Part shown: in pieces, positions 33,585 through 46,020 of the stretch
Numbering within the stretch: the stretch's first letter is position 1
Layout of the letters: each line of letters opens with the position of its first letter
From: Terebella lapidaria
Lineage: Eukaryota; Annelida; Polychaeta; Terebellida; Terebellidae
Assembly: GCA_949152475.1 (NCBI GenBank)
Contig: OX424564.1
Location: 31,742,165-31,806,164, forward strand
Reading direction: 5' to 3'
Length of the DNA stretch: 64,000 nt
Notes under the pieces: model-generated
Seen by the model: the letters and a program-made list of their open reading frames with translations, nothing else
Told to the model about the DNA's origin: nothing
The model's database searches: none
Translations under genes and position numbers: made by a program

Positions 33585-36160
33585 TACTGGTTTAACGACT
33601 GAGCCGTTGGCTCTGTCGGGGCCGACTTGGTTTGGTTGCCGATTTGGTTAGGTACTGACAATACTCGATCTGTCCTTCGGTCAGTACCAGCACCTTTAGG
33701 TCGAAAAGTTAGTGGCTTCATGCCATTGCGCACTAAGACGTCTTTAAGTCGGAAACACCGCATCCAGCGATGGCCGGGCTTCTTGCAGAAGAAGCATACG
33801 GCTGGTCGTCCGGGCTGTGGAGGCCGATCACCTTTAGTCGGGGCCGTAGTTCGTAGGACGGAATAGATAGCTGTCTCCTCACAGAGTCCATTCTCGTCGC
33901 TAAGGACGCTCTGGAAAGCTTCCGCCACCCATTCGCGTGAACAGGCTGGCACAGAATGTTCTTCACATCCTTGAAGGCCGGTCGTGTCACTGTCGGCAGG
34001 GTCGTAATAGGCCGCAACTTGTTCAGGGGTCGGCGTTCCTCCCTGATTGATCTGTCCCATAGCACAAGACAGTTCTTGGTCGACACAATCATCATCCGGG
34101 TATCCGCTCACGGAGATGTCGGCACGTCGTGTGCCCCTCTGACGATCTCTGTTGGTCCGTTGCTGACGACTTTCAGCTTTGAGGACGGCCGTTAGCGCTT
34201 CACCATAACTATGGAAAGTGAACACGCACAGTTTGTCGGCAATGTGGTCGGGTTGGCCGTTGACGAACTGGGAGATTACTGTTCGTTGCCGGGACTCTGG
34301 CGTGACGTCGTCAAACACTTGCTCAGCCAGAGCTTGAAGCCGCTCTAAGTAATGTTCCGCATTCTCCTTCCGTTCTCTTTTTAGAAACGGAAAATCGTCC
34401 CGTTTGGACTGCCGACGAGGTGCGGGTTCCCAGCCCTCCAAGAGCTGACAACGAAACTCCTCCCAGGGAGTCTCGACCGGAATGTTCAGAGCTAACGCTT
34501 CGGCGCGGCCGCGCAGCGTACTCCGGAAGGTCGTTGTTTTATTGAGGTCGGAATATGTGAAGGCCGCAGTGAATTGCTCGAAGCTCCGTATGTACTGTGT
34601 GAAATTGCCCTCCTTGAAGGTCGCACGCCATTGAGCCGTTTTAGCCATTGCTAACGGTTGGGGCTCAGACGTGAGTCTCTGGGGCGTGGGCGTGTCGACG
34701 CTCACCACAGTCGGCGTTGTTGTGACGGGAGCCGTCGTTGGCGTGACAGCCGGAGCAGTTGAAGTCGTAACAATCGGAGCTGCCGAGGTCGTGTTAGCGG
34801 GTGCGGTCGGTGCTGTTGTCGCGGAGACGGCGGGCGAAGTAGCGGGTGGTGCCGGAATGCTGTTGGGGTCGTACGCTATTGGTGCGACAGGGGCCGTTTG
34901 ACTGTATGGTGGCGTCACCCATGGTATCCCGACTGAGGGTGGGATTACAGCCGGCGGTGGATATCGGTATGTCGATCCGTCTGGGCCTACACCATGGTAC
35001 ACTAATCCGGTTTGTGCACCATGATAGCCGGTGTCAGCCATCACACTTGGAACGCCACCGTATCCGGGTGGTGGGTTCATATAGCTGACAGGTGGTTGGT
35101 AGTATCCGACAGCTACTCCATTTGAAACACCGCTTGTTGCGCCAGGGTATCCGACTGGCGATACACCGTATCCAGTGGTGTAGCCGATTGGCTGAGAGAT
35201 CGGAGGTCCGATCATGGGTACAACACTTTCTGCCGGAGCAGACACAACTGGGTCTTGCGGCAAGGCGAAGCGCGGCTGTTCTCCGTCGGTCGGCGATGGT
35301 CGGGAAGCGGTCGGCGCGAAGGGGCGCGAGTCGGAGGCCGGCATGTCGGAGTCGTGAGGTCGGCGACTTGATGTCGGTGGTGGTTGCCGAAGTCGCGCTT
35401 GCCGTGTGGTGGCGCGAAATTCCGTCGTCGGGTCGCTGGGTCGTTGCGGTCGTAGAGGTGTCACGATCGGGGCATCGGTCGTCGCCGGGATGTTCTCTTT
35501 CGTTACTCTCGCCTGGCCGGGTTGTGTGTACTCTACCACCGTTGGCTCGGTCGGTATGCGCGAGTACGTCTCAGTCGCGGGGTCGTGTCGTCTCGGCGTC
35601 GTTGACGGCGCCAGTGGCCGATCTACCGAATAAGCGCTTGGCGGGACCGATTCCGGAACATTGTCAGACTGACAAACCCACTGTCGTATCCGAGAGTCAC
35701 TCGGTGGGTGTGTAACCATTGATGTGTCTATGGTTACCGGCCGAACGTTCACTGATAACTGTTCTGGGTCGGTAGCACGATATACGCTCGCTCTTTGACG
35801 TGAGCGCGTATAGTTTCTGTCGGCAGAGTTCAATAGTCTCTGGATTGTTCTGGCCGACGTTGCCGAATACGCCCTAGCGTGTGCACTCAAAATGTCACTT
35901 ACTGTGTGTTGAGGTGCGAGCGGGTCTTCGTCGAGGAACTCCTGTATCAGGTCGACGGGCGGCGAAGACGATCTCAGGGTCGAATGTTCGTCCATGGAGT
36001 CGAACAGGCCGGTCGGTTGTTGTTCCTGTGACAACGGAACTGTGTCGCTCATAACAACTGAGCGGGGGCCGGAAGGTCGGAAGGTCGGGTTGAACGTGAC
36101 TTCTTCATCTGTCTGGTCGGCCGACTCACCTCGGAACGCTCCCGGGGTCAATGCCATCAC
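33584..36160 (-). mobile_element. Gypsy Gag frame
   Basis: About 858 codons; the first ATG is at 36,157. A long Pro/Ser/Thr-rich N-terminal half with Tyr/Gly/Pro repeats (PVGYPGATSG, YMNPPPGYGG) is followed by a retrotransposon-gag capsid-like segment (WRATFKEGNFTQYIRSFEQF; RKENAEHYLERLQALAEQVF). A CCHC zinc knuckle (CFFCKKPGHRWMRC, about residues 789-802) lies near the C-terminus. This gag is larger than is common for Gypsy elements. Confidence 0.9.
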
Positions 36161-36196
36161 TGCCGGTAAGTTAGGGTCGGTAATCCGAGACTAGCT

Positions 36197-36220
36197 CAGA
36201 TCCTGGTCGAACGGTGCCAA
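36197..36220 (-). promoter_or_regulatory. Primer-binding region of the Gypsy element
   Basis: Directly inside the 5' LTR the element reads TTGGCACCGTTCGACCAGG. The TGG start suits pairing with the CCA end of a tRNA. The tRNA was not identified. Confidence 0.5.
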
Positions 36221-36977
36221 TGTGATAAATATCGTTCTATGGCCGATATTAGGCCGAAATGTCTGTGATCGCTGTGATAAATCACAAGGCCGGCAGTAGC
36301 AGTTCAATAGTTTATTTGGGATGAAAGCCGACAATGTCTCAATCACACTACAAGGCCGCAAACACACCTACGTCCGGTGATTTCCCCAGTCGACAATACT
36401 ATATCCTCGATATTTAGTCCTTTGAACAATCCAACATATGAATATCACAGTTCAATATCTAGTAGTCCTCGTGTTAGGCCTTCGCTTTACAATCACGGCC
36501 ACAACTTAAAAACACGTCTGCTCCTGAGGACATCTACTTCTCAACTCCCAGCAAAACTGTGCGGCCGGCAACATGTGGTGTAGACTTTCCCGCCAAATGC
36601 ATGCGGTGTTGTGATTGGTCATGTATGTGCTGATGTGTGCTGATCTCACCGGGAAAGTGGGTTTCCCCGGCGCGTGAACGAGACTTGTTATGCTTATATC
36701 TGTGCACGTGATGTGAGCGGTGGGTGTGACATGTTCTATGTTTAGAAGTAGGTGCTTGTGAAGGTCAAGGCCGAAACTAACTGGGTCGATGTACCGAATG
36801 AATAAGGCCGCAAGTGCATGTGGATTGACCTGTGTATGTAACCATGACTACATGGAGTTTATGCTTGTGATCGTATAGTCTGTACCTGTCCTGTATGTAA
36901 GTCATGTAGAATGAATGTTGGTTGTGAAATATGTATGCGCGGGAGGGACGGGGGTTACAGTCGCTAAAATTACTACA
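36221..36977 (-). repeat. LTR at the 5' end of the Gypsy element
   Basis: 757 bp. Differs from the other LTR at two sites. Bounded on the right by TATG, the target duplication. Confidence 0.95.
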
Positions 36978-36981
36978 TATG

Positions 36982-37890
36982 TATATATGGCACATCTATT
37001 GGTGACCTTGAACTTGACCTTAGATGACATTGAAGACTAAATCGCAAAGTCTCGCGTGGCCTGAAATATATGTGAATAGGCCTCTACAGACAAAATACTT
37101 GTTAATGGGATTACTATGTTTGCATTATGAACATATAGAAAGTCATATGCAGCACATCTAATGGTGAAATTGAAGTCCACCAAGAAGACCTTGTTTGGTA
37201 AATCTCACCTGGAATACTTAAAACCAAAATTGTCCGGTAAGCTATCTTAGCCCCTGGGCTATTTTTTTTTTCATTCCCAGGTTTCTAAAAATGAATCGTC
37301 TCCTGAGTTTGATCCAGTCGAGATCAGCATGAAGTCAAAAATTGATCGGGACATCAACGACTGTAGACTTTATCGTGTCTGGTGGAGTTTAACTGTGTCG
37401 TGTGAAGTTTTGATGCTCGAGAAATCTCGATCTGTAAGGGTCAATCGAACCACATTGAAATCATATTCGTTTATTGTGTGTTTACGTATAGAAGTGGAAA
37501 AGGTTCGTGTCAGTTATGTCCATTCGTTGTGGATGCTCGAGGGCTCGAAAAAATGAATGAATGACATCTGTATGTAAATAGTATGAACTATCAAACACAG
37601 TTTTAAATTTAGCGGAGAATTTTTTGGATATATCCCCAGACGTGTACTCCTGTAGACACCTGTAGAGAGAGAGAGAGGAGGAGGCCCTACCGAATGCACG
37701 GTAATTACTGTCATTCATTGGCTACTGTGTTCATTTACTGCAAGTAAATCAAGAGTGCAGATTGTGTGACTACCAACTTCATGACAGGAATGGTAACCAC
37801 CTTTCCCAGTTGATTTTACACTGACACTCATTCCATGACCTGGAAATGGAGGTTCATTCAGACAAGGCATAGTCCTATGTCATGAAAACT
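36982..37890. repeat. TGACCTT-rich repeat and flank (copy A)
   Basis: Resumes the duplicated sequence after the LTR insertion and aligns with 62,610-63,560. It contains TGACCTTGAACTTGACCTTAG, then TGTCCGGTAAGCTATCTTAG with a TAGCCCCTGGGCTA hairpin and T run at about 37,247-37,273. A GAGA microsatellite is near 37,663. No gene was recognised. Confidence 0.55.
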
Positions 37891-37899
37891 GCTGATCGT

Positions 37900-40180
37900 G
37901 ATGCCGCCTTCTCTTAGCTCTTCGATGATAACCCTGGATGTGCACAAGGATTTCAGCACCAAAATAAACTTACAGCTAACGCCCAGCCGGTACAACACTC
38001 TGTGAGCAAAGTACCATTGGTCCTTCAAGCAAATTTAGCACAAGAACTGGATCGACTTGAAACTGCTGGCGTTATTGAAAAAGAAAACCAATCATCAGAG
38101 TTGTAGTCGCAAAGAAGGCCAATGGGAATGTACATGTACAAGTTCATCCGAATGCCTTTCAGACTGGCGTCAGCAAGTGCAGTGATCCAGCGGATCATGG
38201 ACATCATTTTTAAGGGTGCCCCTGATGTGTGCTGCTTTCAAGATGATATTCTGGTCCATTTGGCAACCCAGAAAGCTCATGATTCTGCTCTGAGTGTTGA
38301 TACATAATTTGCGAATTCAGAGAGCCAAGTGTTCATTTGGCGTTGACCATGTGACATATCTTGGTCACACAATCGGTGCTGCCGGTCTGACACCCAATCC
38401 TGCCGGTCTGACACCCAATCCACCACTTCACAAAGACTGTTCACAAAGACTTAACTGCATTGAGATCTTTCTTGGGATTCAGGGATTTCTTGGGAACTCC
38501 AGAGACAGGACATGAACTTCACTTGGTCTCCATGGTATGAAAATGTTTCACTGACATTGCATTGCCAAGGCATTGCCAATAGTAAAGCACTTACCTCATT
38601 TGATCTCAAATATCCAATCATTGTGACGACTGATGCTTCACAATATGGCCTGGGGCTGTGCTGATACAAGTTAAAGGTTTCCAAGAAAAAATTGTTACAT
38701 TTGCTTCTCATACTCTGTCACCTGTTGAGAGAAACTATTATGTAATCGAGAAAGAGACACTGGCAGCTGTTTGTACTGTAGAACACTGAGAAACATACCT
38801 CTGGAACAGATCACAAGCCAATAACTGTGCTCTTCTCTTCGTTTGGCACTGGACGTGCTAGTACTAGGATCGCACGGTGGGGGGATGCGCTTATTGAAGT
38901 CTGACTTCACTACTGAGTATGTGGCAGGAATTCAGAATACTACAGCTGATTTCCTCTGCATAGCACCAATCATTGACAATGGGGCACTTTCAGTTGACAC
39001 TCCTCTTGAACTGGTAGCTCATGTTCAGTCCGTAATCGGTGATGTAATCTTCGACAACAAGCTTCGACAGGAGTCTACCACTGATTCTTCTTTCTCAGAT
39101 ATTCGGAATTACCTGAGCGGTCCTTGCATTCTAGAGAAACATTACCATCTGACCTCCAAGCATTCTATGATGTTAAAGATGAACTTTCCAGTCAGGATGA
39201 ATTCCTGTTGCGAGGCGATCAAGTAATTGTGCCAAAGGTCTTGCAAGGTCGCATCATTGATGGTGCACATAAAGGTCATATTGGGCATGTCCTTGACGCA
39301 TACAACAGGATTACTGGTGGCCTGTAGAGAGAACTGTTCGGATGTGTGGCATCTCTGCTCAAGGCGATAAATCACAGAAAACTTTCACAGCTCCACACAC
39401 TCCAGTTCCAATACCGGAAGGCCCGTGGCAAAAAGTGATCTTTGATATTATGGGGGCTTACGAGTAACAGCCAAGCCATTTGCGCTGTGTGATGTTATTG
39501 GTAGACTACTATTCAAAATGGCCGTAACAACTGACTGTATGGTGAGGTTTTTTACTTCCGTGTTTGCAAAGGAAGATCTGCCTAATTACACACAATGGAG
39601 TACAGTTGCGTTCACAGGAAATGGAAACATTCCTGAAATCTCATGGTGTCAAACATTACAGATCATCACTGTATTATCCACGTGCAAACGGCTTCGTGGA
39701 GAACATGAACAGAATGGTCAAGGAAGGTTGGCAAGTGGCCACAATCGAGGGTAAATATTGCTGCCTGCAATATAAGGGCTATTCCAACAGGTTCGAAATC
39801 CACATAATCTCGCATCGCATGAGGCTGTGAAAACAGATGTGGAGAGAAGCAAAAACAGTCAAAATTGCATGCGGATCGACACAGAGGTGCCAAACGCCAT
39901 GCCTTTCAACAAGGCCTCTATGTTCATATTAAGTTGCCATTCCATCAACCCAAAGGAACCCCGCATTATTCAAGCCAACAAAAAATATGTGCGGTTCCAT
40001 GGGGATCGTGCGGATATGGAGGTTAGACGCAAATGGTTTGTGTCAAAACCAAGAGTATGAGTATGAGCCAGTATCTGACACTCCACTGCACGCAGCACCC
40101 GCTACAGATGCACCGTTACATCGAGCTACAGTCGACCATGCACCAGAACAACCAGATCAAGTAGATGGTGCTGACAGGCG
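37900..40180 (+). mobile_element. Old, heavily broken Gypsy pol relic (copy A)
   Basis: Plus-strand pieces in the expected order for Ty3/Gypsy pol: an RT N-terminal part, an RT core piece with MPFRLASASAV and FQDDILVH, a piece with CSFGVDHVTYLGHTIG, RNase H traces near 38,610, and integrase traces near 39,230-39,760 including KHYRSSLYYPRANGFVENMN. It carries many breaks (well over five), and no LTRs were found. It is much older than the element at 26,188 and shares no close similarity with it. The same relic begins in copy B near 63,600. Confidence 0.8.
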
Positions 40181-40259
40181 CTAAGACGTGTGCAGAGTTC
40201 CAAGAGACCGTAACCCGCCAGCGTGGCTCAAGGACTATGTGCATTGACAAATGTAATAA

Positions 40260-40900
40260 TCATTGGGCATGTTGATTTCATGTATTACTAGTACAGAAAA
40301 GGAGATGTTGTATCTTGTATACGGTTGTATGCGGTGTTGAAATTAAGACGTACAGGTAACGGTCTGAGGCGGGAAGTAGAGAATGGGAGATGGAATAAAG
40401 ACGGTGGTGAATTGAATTTGTGTGCCTACATTTACATGCATTTAGAATGGACATAACCATGATAACATAGAGCTTAGATTTGTATTATGTACATGTCGGA
40501 AGTCACACATGTCGCATCTTTTGGTAGTCTTGAATTTGACCTCAGATGAACTTCAGTGGTAAATGAGAAGGTCACATCTGACCTAAATTCTGAAAAATTG
40601 AACTATGCATACAGAACCACTGTAGATAGAGCTTGGGTTTGCATTATGAACGAGTAGAGAATCATATATGGTGGATCTTTTGGTGGTCTCAGTTGACCTC
40701 ATGTGACCTTGAGTGGTAAACCAAAGGTCATAATAGAAAGTCATATATATATATCGTGGATCTTTGTTAAGCTTGAAGAAGGGCCCAGATGATTTGAGTG
40801 GCCATCAACTGGTCATTATAGTGGACCTTGACTGATATCTCACCAAATATGCTCAAATCAAAATTGCCGGTAACCTATCTAAGTCCATTGGCCTAAATTT
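40260..40900. repeat. TGACCTC/AAGGTCA-rich repeats
   Basis: Several loosely repeated units of the type TCATATATxxxGGATCTTTTGG and TGACCTxxxGTGG, ending at about 40,866-40,895 with GCCGGTAACCTATCTAAGTC. This is the same family of repeat as 37,000-37,270. No gene was recognised. Confidence 0.5.
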
Positions 40901-41032
40901 TCGTAGTCACTCGGTGTGGCTGTACATATGTCAATATTCCATAATACTAGTGGGTATGTGGTTCTATACCTATTCAGTAAAGTATGCCTAATGTTGTTTT
41001 TCTCGGATAGCAATAAGTTCACGTAGTACAAG

Positions 41033-41281
41033 GATGGCTGTATCGCTGGGTCGCACATATTTGATGTATCACAGCGGGGCCTGAGGGACTGCATGTGCCG
41101 CTGCATGGACGCCACAAACGACTGCTGCAAGTCCCTGCTTTTGCACCCAAGACCAACCCGTGCTTTCTCATGCGCAGTTGCGGTTCTGATGCATGCTCTG
41201 ATGTGCCCCTCAGTGATTTCTCCCCGCACAACTGCGTACGACCTTTCAGTCACTACTCACGTCCATCCCATCGTGATCCAG
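41033..41281 (+). other. Candidate PAN/apple-like exon or exon remnant
   Basis: An acceptor-like TTGTTTTTCTCGGATAG ends at 41,010 and further AGs lie at 41,026 and 41,032. CAG|GTAAAC at 41,281/41,282 is a strong donor. From 41,033 one frame is open for 83 codons and begins DGCIAGSHIFDVSQRGLRDC, then MCRCMDATNDCCKSLLLHP. The C-x3-C...CCKS pattern resembles invertebrate PAN modules. The second half looks more protein-like in the next frame (NPCFLMRSCGSDACSDV), so it may be a decayed exon. The opposite strand also has a long open frame, so openness alone proves little. The 3' 79 bases recur at 1-79 with a TAG at the end. Confidence 0.3.
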
Positions 41282-41639
41282 GTAAACTATACTTGGCACG
41301 TATATACTGTCAATATTAATATTATGATATATATGTCACATAGTATACTAGTCAGATAGTATAGTGTAGTATCCCTCAAAACAAACGATTCACGTGCTTG
41401 CTTAACCCATCAATCCAGCTTCACCCAAGCTAGTCGTTAATAATTCGTTTTCTGTACAAAATATTGTTTCTCGTTGCTTTCCAGATATTTGAGTACCGTC
41501 AACGTGATGTAATGATGCCAAACGGTTTGAGCAACACCTTTACTAATCAGTTACATTGAGATATATATTCTTCATTGTGGACAATGGCAATGCACAATAA
41601 TGGATGTGAAATTGATCGCAAGTCGATTTTTTTTTATAA

Positions 41640-42590
41640 AGGTCTTTGTACAAATAATAATCAATATTGTTCCTAAATATTTATGACTGAAATCTATTTT
41701 TACTTCGGATATTATCGTTTCACCATAATGAATGTTTGTATGTGGTAGTACTCTTCGCAGAGAACGTCAATAACTTAGCACTGATCTTATTTAGTTGGAT
41801 AAGAAATGTTTCTCACAATAACTATTTTTGTTTAGGACAACAATGCACTTAACTTCATAATTTATTCCGTATCAACAATTGTACAGTTTGAATTTCTGAA
41901 TTTGCCTAACCTATTTTTGTTTTGCTGAACAGTAGACTTATGTAATAAAAAATAATGTTAACTTATTCAGTAATATTGATATTACTACAGCCATAAAATC
42001 TCTACAGGACAGAATATATTTCTTGTTGAGCCCAATATTAAATATTTCGTCGACTCAACTTTTCTTATAGCACTCAATAACTCATTCATTCATTCATCCA
42101 TCCACTCAACTAGCGGATCAATAATAAGTAGTAGTTGTCCACAACTATGACAGTAGCTGCTTAGGCCAAAAAAGTATTACTGTACTGTCTAATTACATTG
42201 CAAAATTTGGTGTATCGTTGACCAAATGGGTCAGTCATCAGCAGCAAATTTTAGAGGTAAATGGTTGGCCAAATAGGCCATATTGGATTGGGTGAGTCAT
42301 AATGAGCCAATTTTAAGGGGTAAAAGAAAAAAAGTCGCGTCACCGCATCACTTTTCCAGGACCCTAATGACACAAGAACTAAAAACTTTTCCATTTTTTG
42401 GCCTTACTTTTGCAATTCCTCATCTCCACTTGTTAGTTTGATGTTGCAAGACAACTGCTTCCACGAATAGAATAGGTCATTGGCACCAGATTCCCTTGTT
42501 GAAGAATATAGATACAATCATTCCTGTAACCCGATACAAACATGATGAAAATCTATCATAATTTTCTCTTTATGAAATAATCAAAGACCA
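41640..42590. other. Duplicated noncoding sequence (copy B)
   Basis: Counterpart of 1,377-2,316 with several percent divergence. No coding sequence is supported. Confidence 0.5.
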
Positions 42591-43041
42591 GCATTGAGCT
42601 TGTTGCAAATGATCTTATTCATATACAAGACCCGTGCAGGTCATATCCCATGCTTACGTGCGAAGTTATATGAGCATTGACCTGTTGACGGAGCTTGTTG
42701 CAAATGGTCTTATTCATACAAAGACCCGTGCAGGTCATATCCCATGCTCATGTGCGAAGTTATATGAGCATTGACCTGTTGACGGAGCTTGTTGCAAATG
42801 GTCTTATTCATACAAAGACCCGTGCAGGTCATATCCCATGCTTATATGCGAAGTTATGAGCATTGACCTGTTGACGGACCTGTTGCAAATGGTCTTATTC
42901 ATACAAAGATCCGTGCAGGTCATATCCCATGCTTATATGCGAAGTTATGAGCATTGACCTGTTGACGGACCTGTTGCAAATGGTCTTATTCATACAAAGA
43001 TCCGTGCAGGTCATATCCCATGCTTATTTGCAAAGTTATAT
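42591..43041 (+). repeat. 94-bp tandem repeat, 5 units (copy B)
   Basis: Units begin at 42,591, 42,673, 42,768, 42,860 and 42,951. The last two are nearly identical to each other (shared GACGGACCTGTTG and AAAGATCCG), which points to recent local unit duplication. Copy A has two units. Confidence 0.9.
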
Positions 43042-43452
43042 GGACAAAATCAATGTGCAAGTTTGAGGTGTTCACAAGTAAACAAAACACCAACAAACAC
43101 AGAATTTCAAAAAACACCCAAAGCAACAGATAATTCTGCCAAGACGTCAAACGTGATATTTGTAGTGAAATTTAGGCTTTTGCATGTCAGATGTGCAGAG
43201 TTATGTTATATATTGCAGATATTTTGCGGGAATATCATATATCCATAATTCTTCGAGCCATTTGCTAATTTTCAGCCCAATCGGTTTATTTGTTATCAAG
43301 TAATAGACGTTCTCATGGCTAGAATAACAGTCCCAATGTAAGCGAAAATGTACATTCCAAGATATCAATATGCATATGAGCGTGAAATATGTGCACAAAA
43401 AAGGTATTGGAATTCTAAGAACATGCAAGTTCTGTCGAATCACGAAATTCCA

Positions 43453-43471
43453 AGGTCATAGGTCAAGGTCA
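43453..43471 (+). promoter_or_regulatory. Triple AGGTCA cluster (copy B)
   Basis: Same three half-sites with the same spacing as 2,916-2,934 in copy A. Confidence 0.3.
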
Positions 43472-43741
43472 ATATTGATATTTGAGTCAAAATCAATTAG
43501 GCGACTTTATCTCCAGAATTATTGAAGATTCAAACATGCAGGCAAACCAGAATATTACCCTTGGATAGCCTAACAACTTTCATATTTACACTTGAAACCT
43601 GTGACCTAGATCATTTGACCTTGGCCAAATGACCTTGGCCATGACTTTTTCCGAATATATCAAGCAGTAGCTCATTTGAGAATCTTGAGTCTTCATGAGT
43701 GCTTTTCGAATATGTGACCATTTTTGTAATCCGACGTCATT

Positions 43742-45660
43742 TGACGTCAATATAATGTCAATAGTGATTATTGATTAAAATGTGAGCTTGTTTTGTATCA
43801 CAACTGCTAAAATGAATTGTTAATTGTATATGTGATGCTTGGCTATCATGTTCCGAAATTTACACATGGCAAATTTTCAGAACGATCTGATTATTGGTTG
43901 TCACATTATAGACGTTTAGGTGGACGTCATCATGACATTATAATATATTCTCGTGTGTAGTTCTGGGTTATATAGTATCACGTATTATGAATTCCAAGGT
44001 TTGATTTATGATTTGTATTAGCACATATATTGCATATACTGGATTATAATGTATTGCATACGAGAATTGTCTCAATGAGCATATACATCTTCAGCATAAA
44101 TTTCTGGGTCAAGATGACGTTGGATGTCCGGCAAGTCCGAGACATATGGTCCTTGTTTTGTTTTGTTTTTTATTTCTTCAATCACAGTTCTACATATCAC
44201 TAGACGTTGTACATGATGTATGCAACACCCTAACATGTGTGTTCTTTTTATGTTTGTACTTTATACGAATTCACCAATAAATTGATTTGAAAAATTTTGA
44301 ATTGTTAATTTTCTCGATGTGCTGTTATCAAATTGCATAATATAATAACAGGGTAATGCAGAAACTGTGCCTAGGCGTTATGATTTCGCCGATGGATGTT
44401 GTCATAATGCACACTAAAATAATGTCATAATGTATTTTGACAAACACATTGATTCTCATAATACCTTATCATGGTGCTAACTGTGACCATGTTTGTTTAG
44501 CATTTGTACATCAGCTGGAGAAAAAAATAATAGTAAAATAACAACAAAAAATTAGCCCCAAAGGCTAAGCAAGATTACCAGAGGAATGTAGATATAGTGT
44601 TCTTTCACAACTGTTTTTTTTTCCACCAAAATTGCTGTGTTAAACTTTCAAAGTCACTGGGGGTCAAATTCAAGGTCACCAGTTGAATCACTATATCTGA
44701 CTGTCCATTTGAATGTGCCAATATTTAAGCTCTATTTTGAAGTGTTCTGGGAGTATACTCTATACAGCTCCCATAATGATGTCCAGAAATTATTCCACTA
44801 TCGAAAGAATTTTAGAAACGGTTAAAAACGAATAGTGACTTGATTTGAGACAAAGAAATAATTGCCGACCTGTCGAGAAATCAAACGGCCGCCATATGCA
44901 GACCGGCGATTCAAGGGCAACGAAACTCATTTTGAAATATTAATCTCAAAAGTGGTCCTACTGTTCTTGAGAAAATGGCCACCGAAGTCCAAAAATGGCA
45001 GTTGAATAATTCGAAATAGTGCAGAAACAAGACGAGCTACTGTGTCTAGCTGGATCGTGAAGTTTAGTTTAAATCATATTTATTAAAAAAAATAAGTATT
45101 AACCAGCAGGGCAAGCCCTATTTTAAGATCGTGAACGTTCATCTATAGCTACCGATTACGAAAATGTTGTGAATATGACACAGCATAAAGTGTATTGCCA
45201 ATCATAACGCCAAAAAATCACTATTAATACAACCGATACATTTCTTATTATTTGATGATAAATTGATGAAAATCATTTATTATTCATGACAGTTGACTTC
45301 TCGTTAGTTCAATAAAATTGTGGAGACTTATTGAATCCACTGCAACAATGAAAATTGACAACTATCATCAAACCTATCATGTGGCCTGTGCGAAAAAATA
45401 AACGTCTGGAATCAATGAGCAAACCGTCAGCTGCTGCCGTCTGGCGAATAACATGTTACTACGTCATGACGAAGCCTGCCCAAAATGGGTACTTTATGTT
45501 CAAGAAAGCTGGTCTGACACAAAAATCCGAATAAAGACGCTTGATGATACAGCTAAAACGGTGAATGTATTGTTTTATGGCAGGTATATACGCTTGAATA
45601 AGGTAGGATATGATGTTGGGGAAGTAGGATGAAAGAACTTAAAATTGAGGACAAAATAAT
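43742..45660. other. Duplicated noncoding sequence (copy B)
   Basis: Counterpart of 3,223-8,330 without the Penelope element and the MITE: the empty Penelope site is near 44,215-44,260, and the empty TTAA is at 44,822-44,825. The CAGGGCAAGCCCT hairpin is near 45,107. Confidence 0.55.
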
Positions 45661-45664
45661 ATAT

Positions 45665-46020
45665 CTCTTTTTTGCTATCGTTATTGAGGCAAAGGTATCT
45701 TAAGGCACAGTTTTTTAAAAAAAAAACACACCTTAATTTTGGGAGTTCGTTGGTAGAAACACATACGAAGAGAGTGGCCTGCAGATGAATAAATTTAAAT
45801 TGGTTTTGTCTAGAGCATATCAAACATTATCAATACATGCACATGTTATACAAATGTTACATTCAACGGATTTCGAACTAGAAACGTGGAAATATAACTG
45901 TGATTGTCCTCTTGGCCTCTTTCAGAAATATTTGTACGGATATAAAATGGTATTGGGGTTATAAAATGTAAACAATATCTCAAAAGATATTATTGAAATA
46001 TTCTGGACAGTTCATCCATC
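45665..46020. other. About 355 bp present only in copy B
   Basis: Copy A passes from the equivalent of 45,664 to 46,021 near 8,340-8,350. The block has a T/A homopolymer pair near 45,705-45,725 and no clear inverted ends or ORF. Insertion in B or deletion in A cannot be decided. Confidence 0.55.

Larger units (their letters stand above)
26188..36977 (-). mobile_element. Young Ty3/Gypsy LTR retrotransposon
   Basis: About 10.8 kb, transcribed on the minus strand. The 757-bp LTRs differ at only two positions. TATG flanks both ends (26,184-26,187 and 36,978-36,981) as a 4-bp target duplication, and copy B shows the empty site near 62,605. The order is LTR, primer-binding region, gag, protease-RT-RNase H, integrase, a 2.2-kb noncoding stretch, a purine-rich tract (GAAGGGGTG) and LTR. 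It looks nearly whole, with about two or three breaks in the integrase region. LTR identity implies a recent insertion, probably well after the segmental duplication. Confidence 0.95.
1..41202. repeat. Tandem segmental duplication, copy A
   Basis: Position 1 aligns with 41,203, and colinear similarity can be followed to about 38,325, which matches the window end. The left edge lies before the window, so the true junction is not visible. Insertions in A (LTR element, two Penelope copies, a MITE, two other blocks) and in B (foldback element, small inserts) account for the length difference between the aligned parts. Identity varies from near 100 percent to about 93 percent by block. The part 38,326-41,202 should recur beyond the right end of the window. 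Confidence 0.9.

Noticed and set aside
40879-41253. 124-codon minus-strand ORF
   Set aside because: It overlaps the plus-strand PAN-like candidate in a locally GC-richer stretch where several frames are open. No family was recognised.
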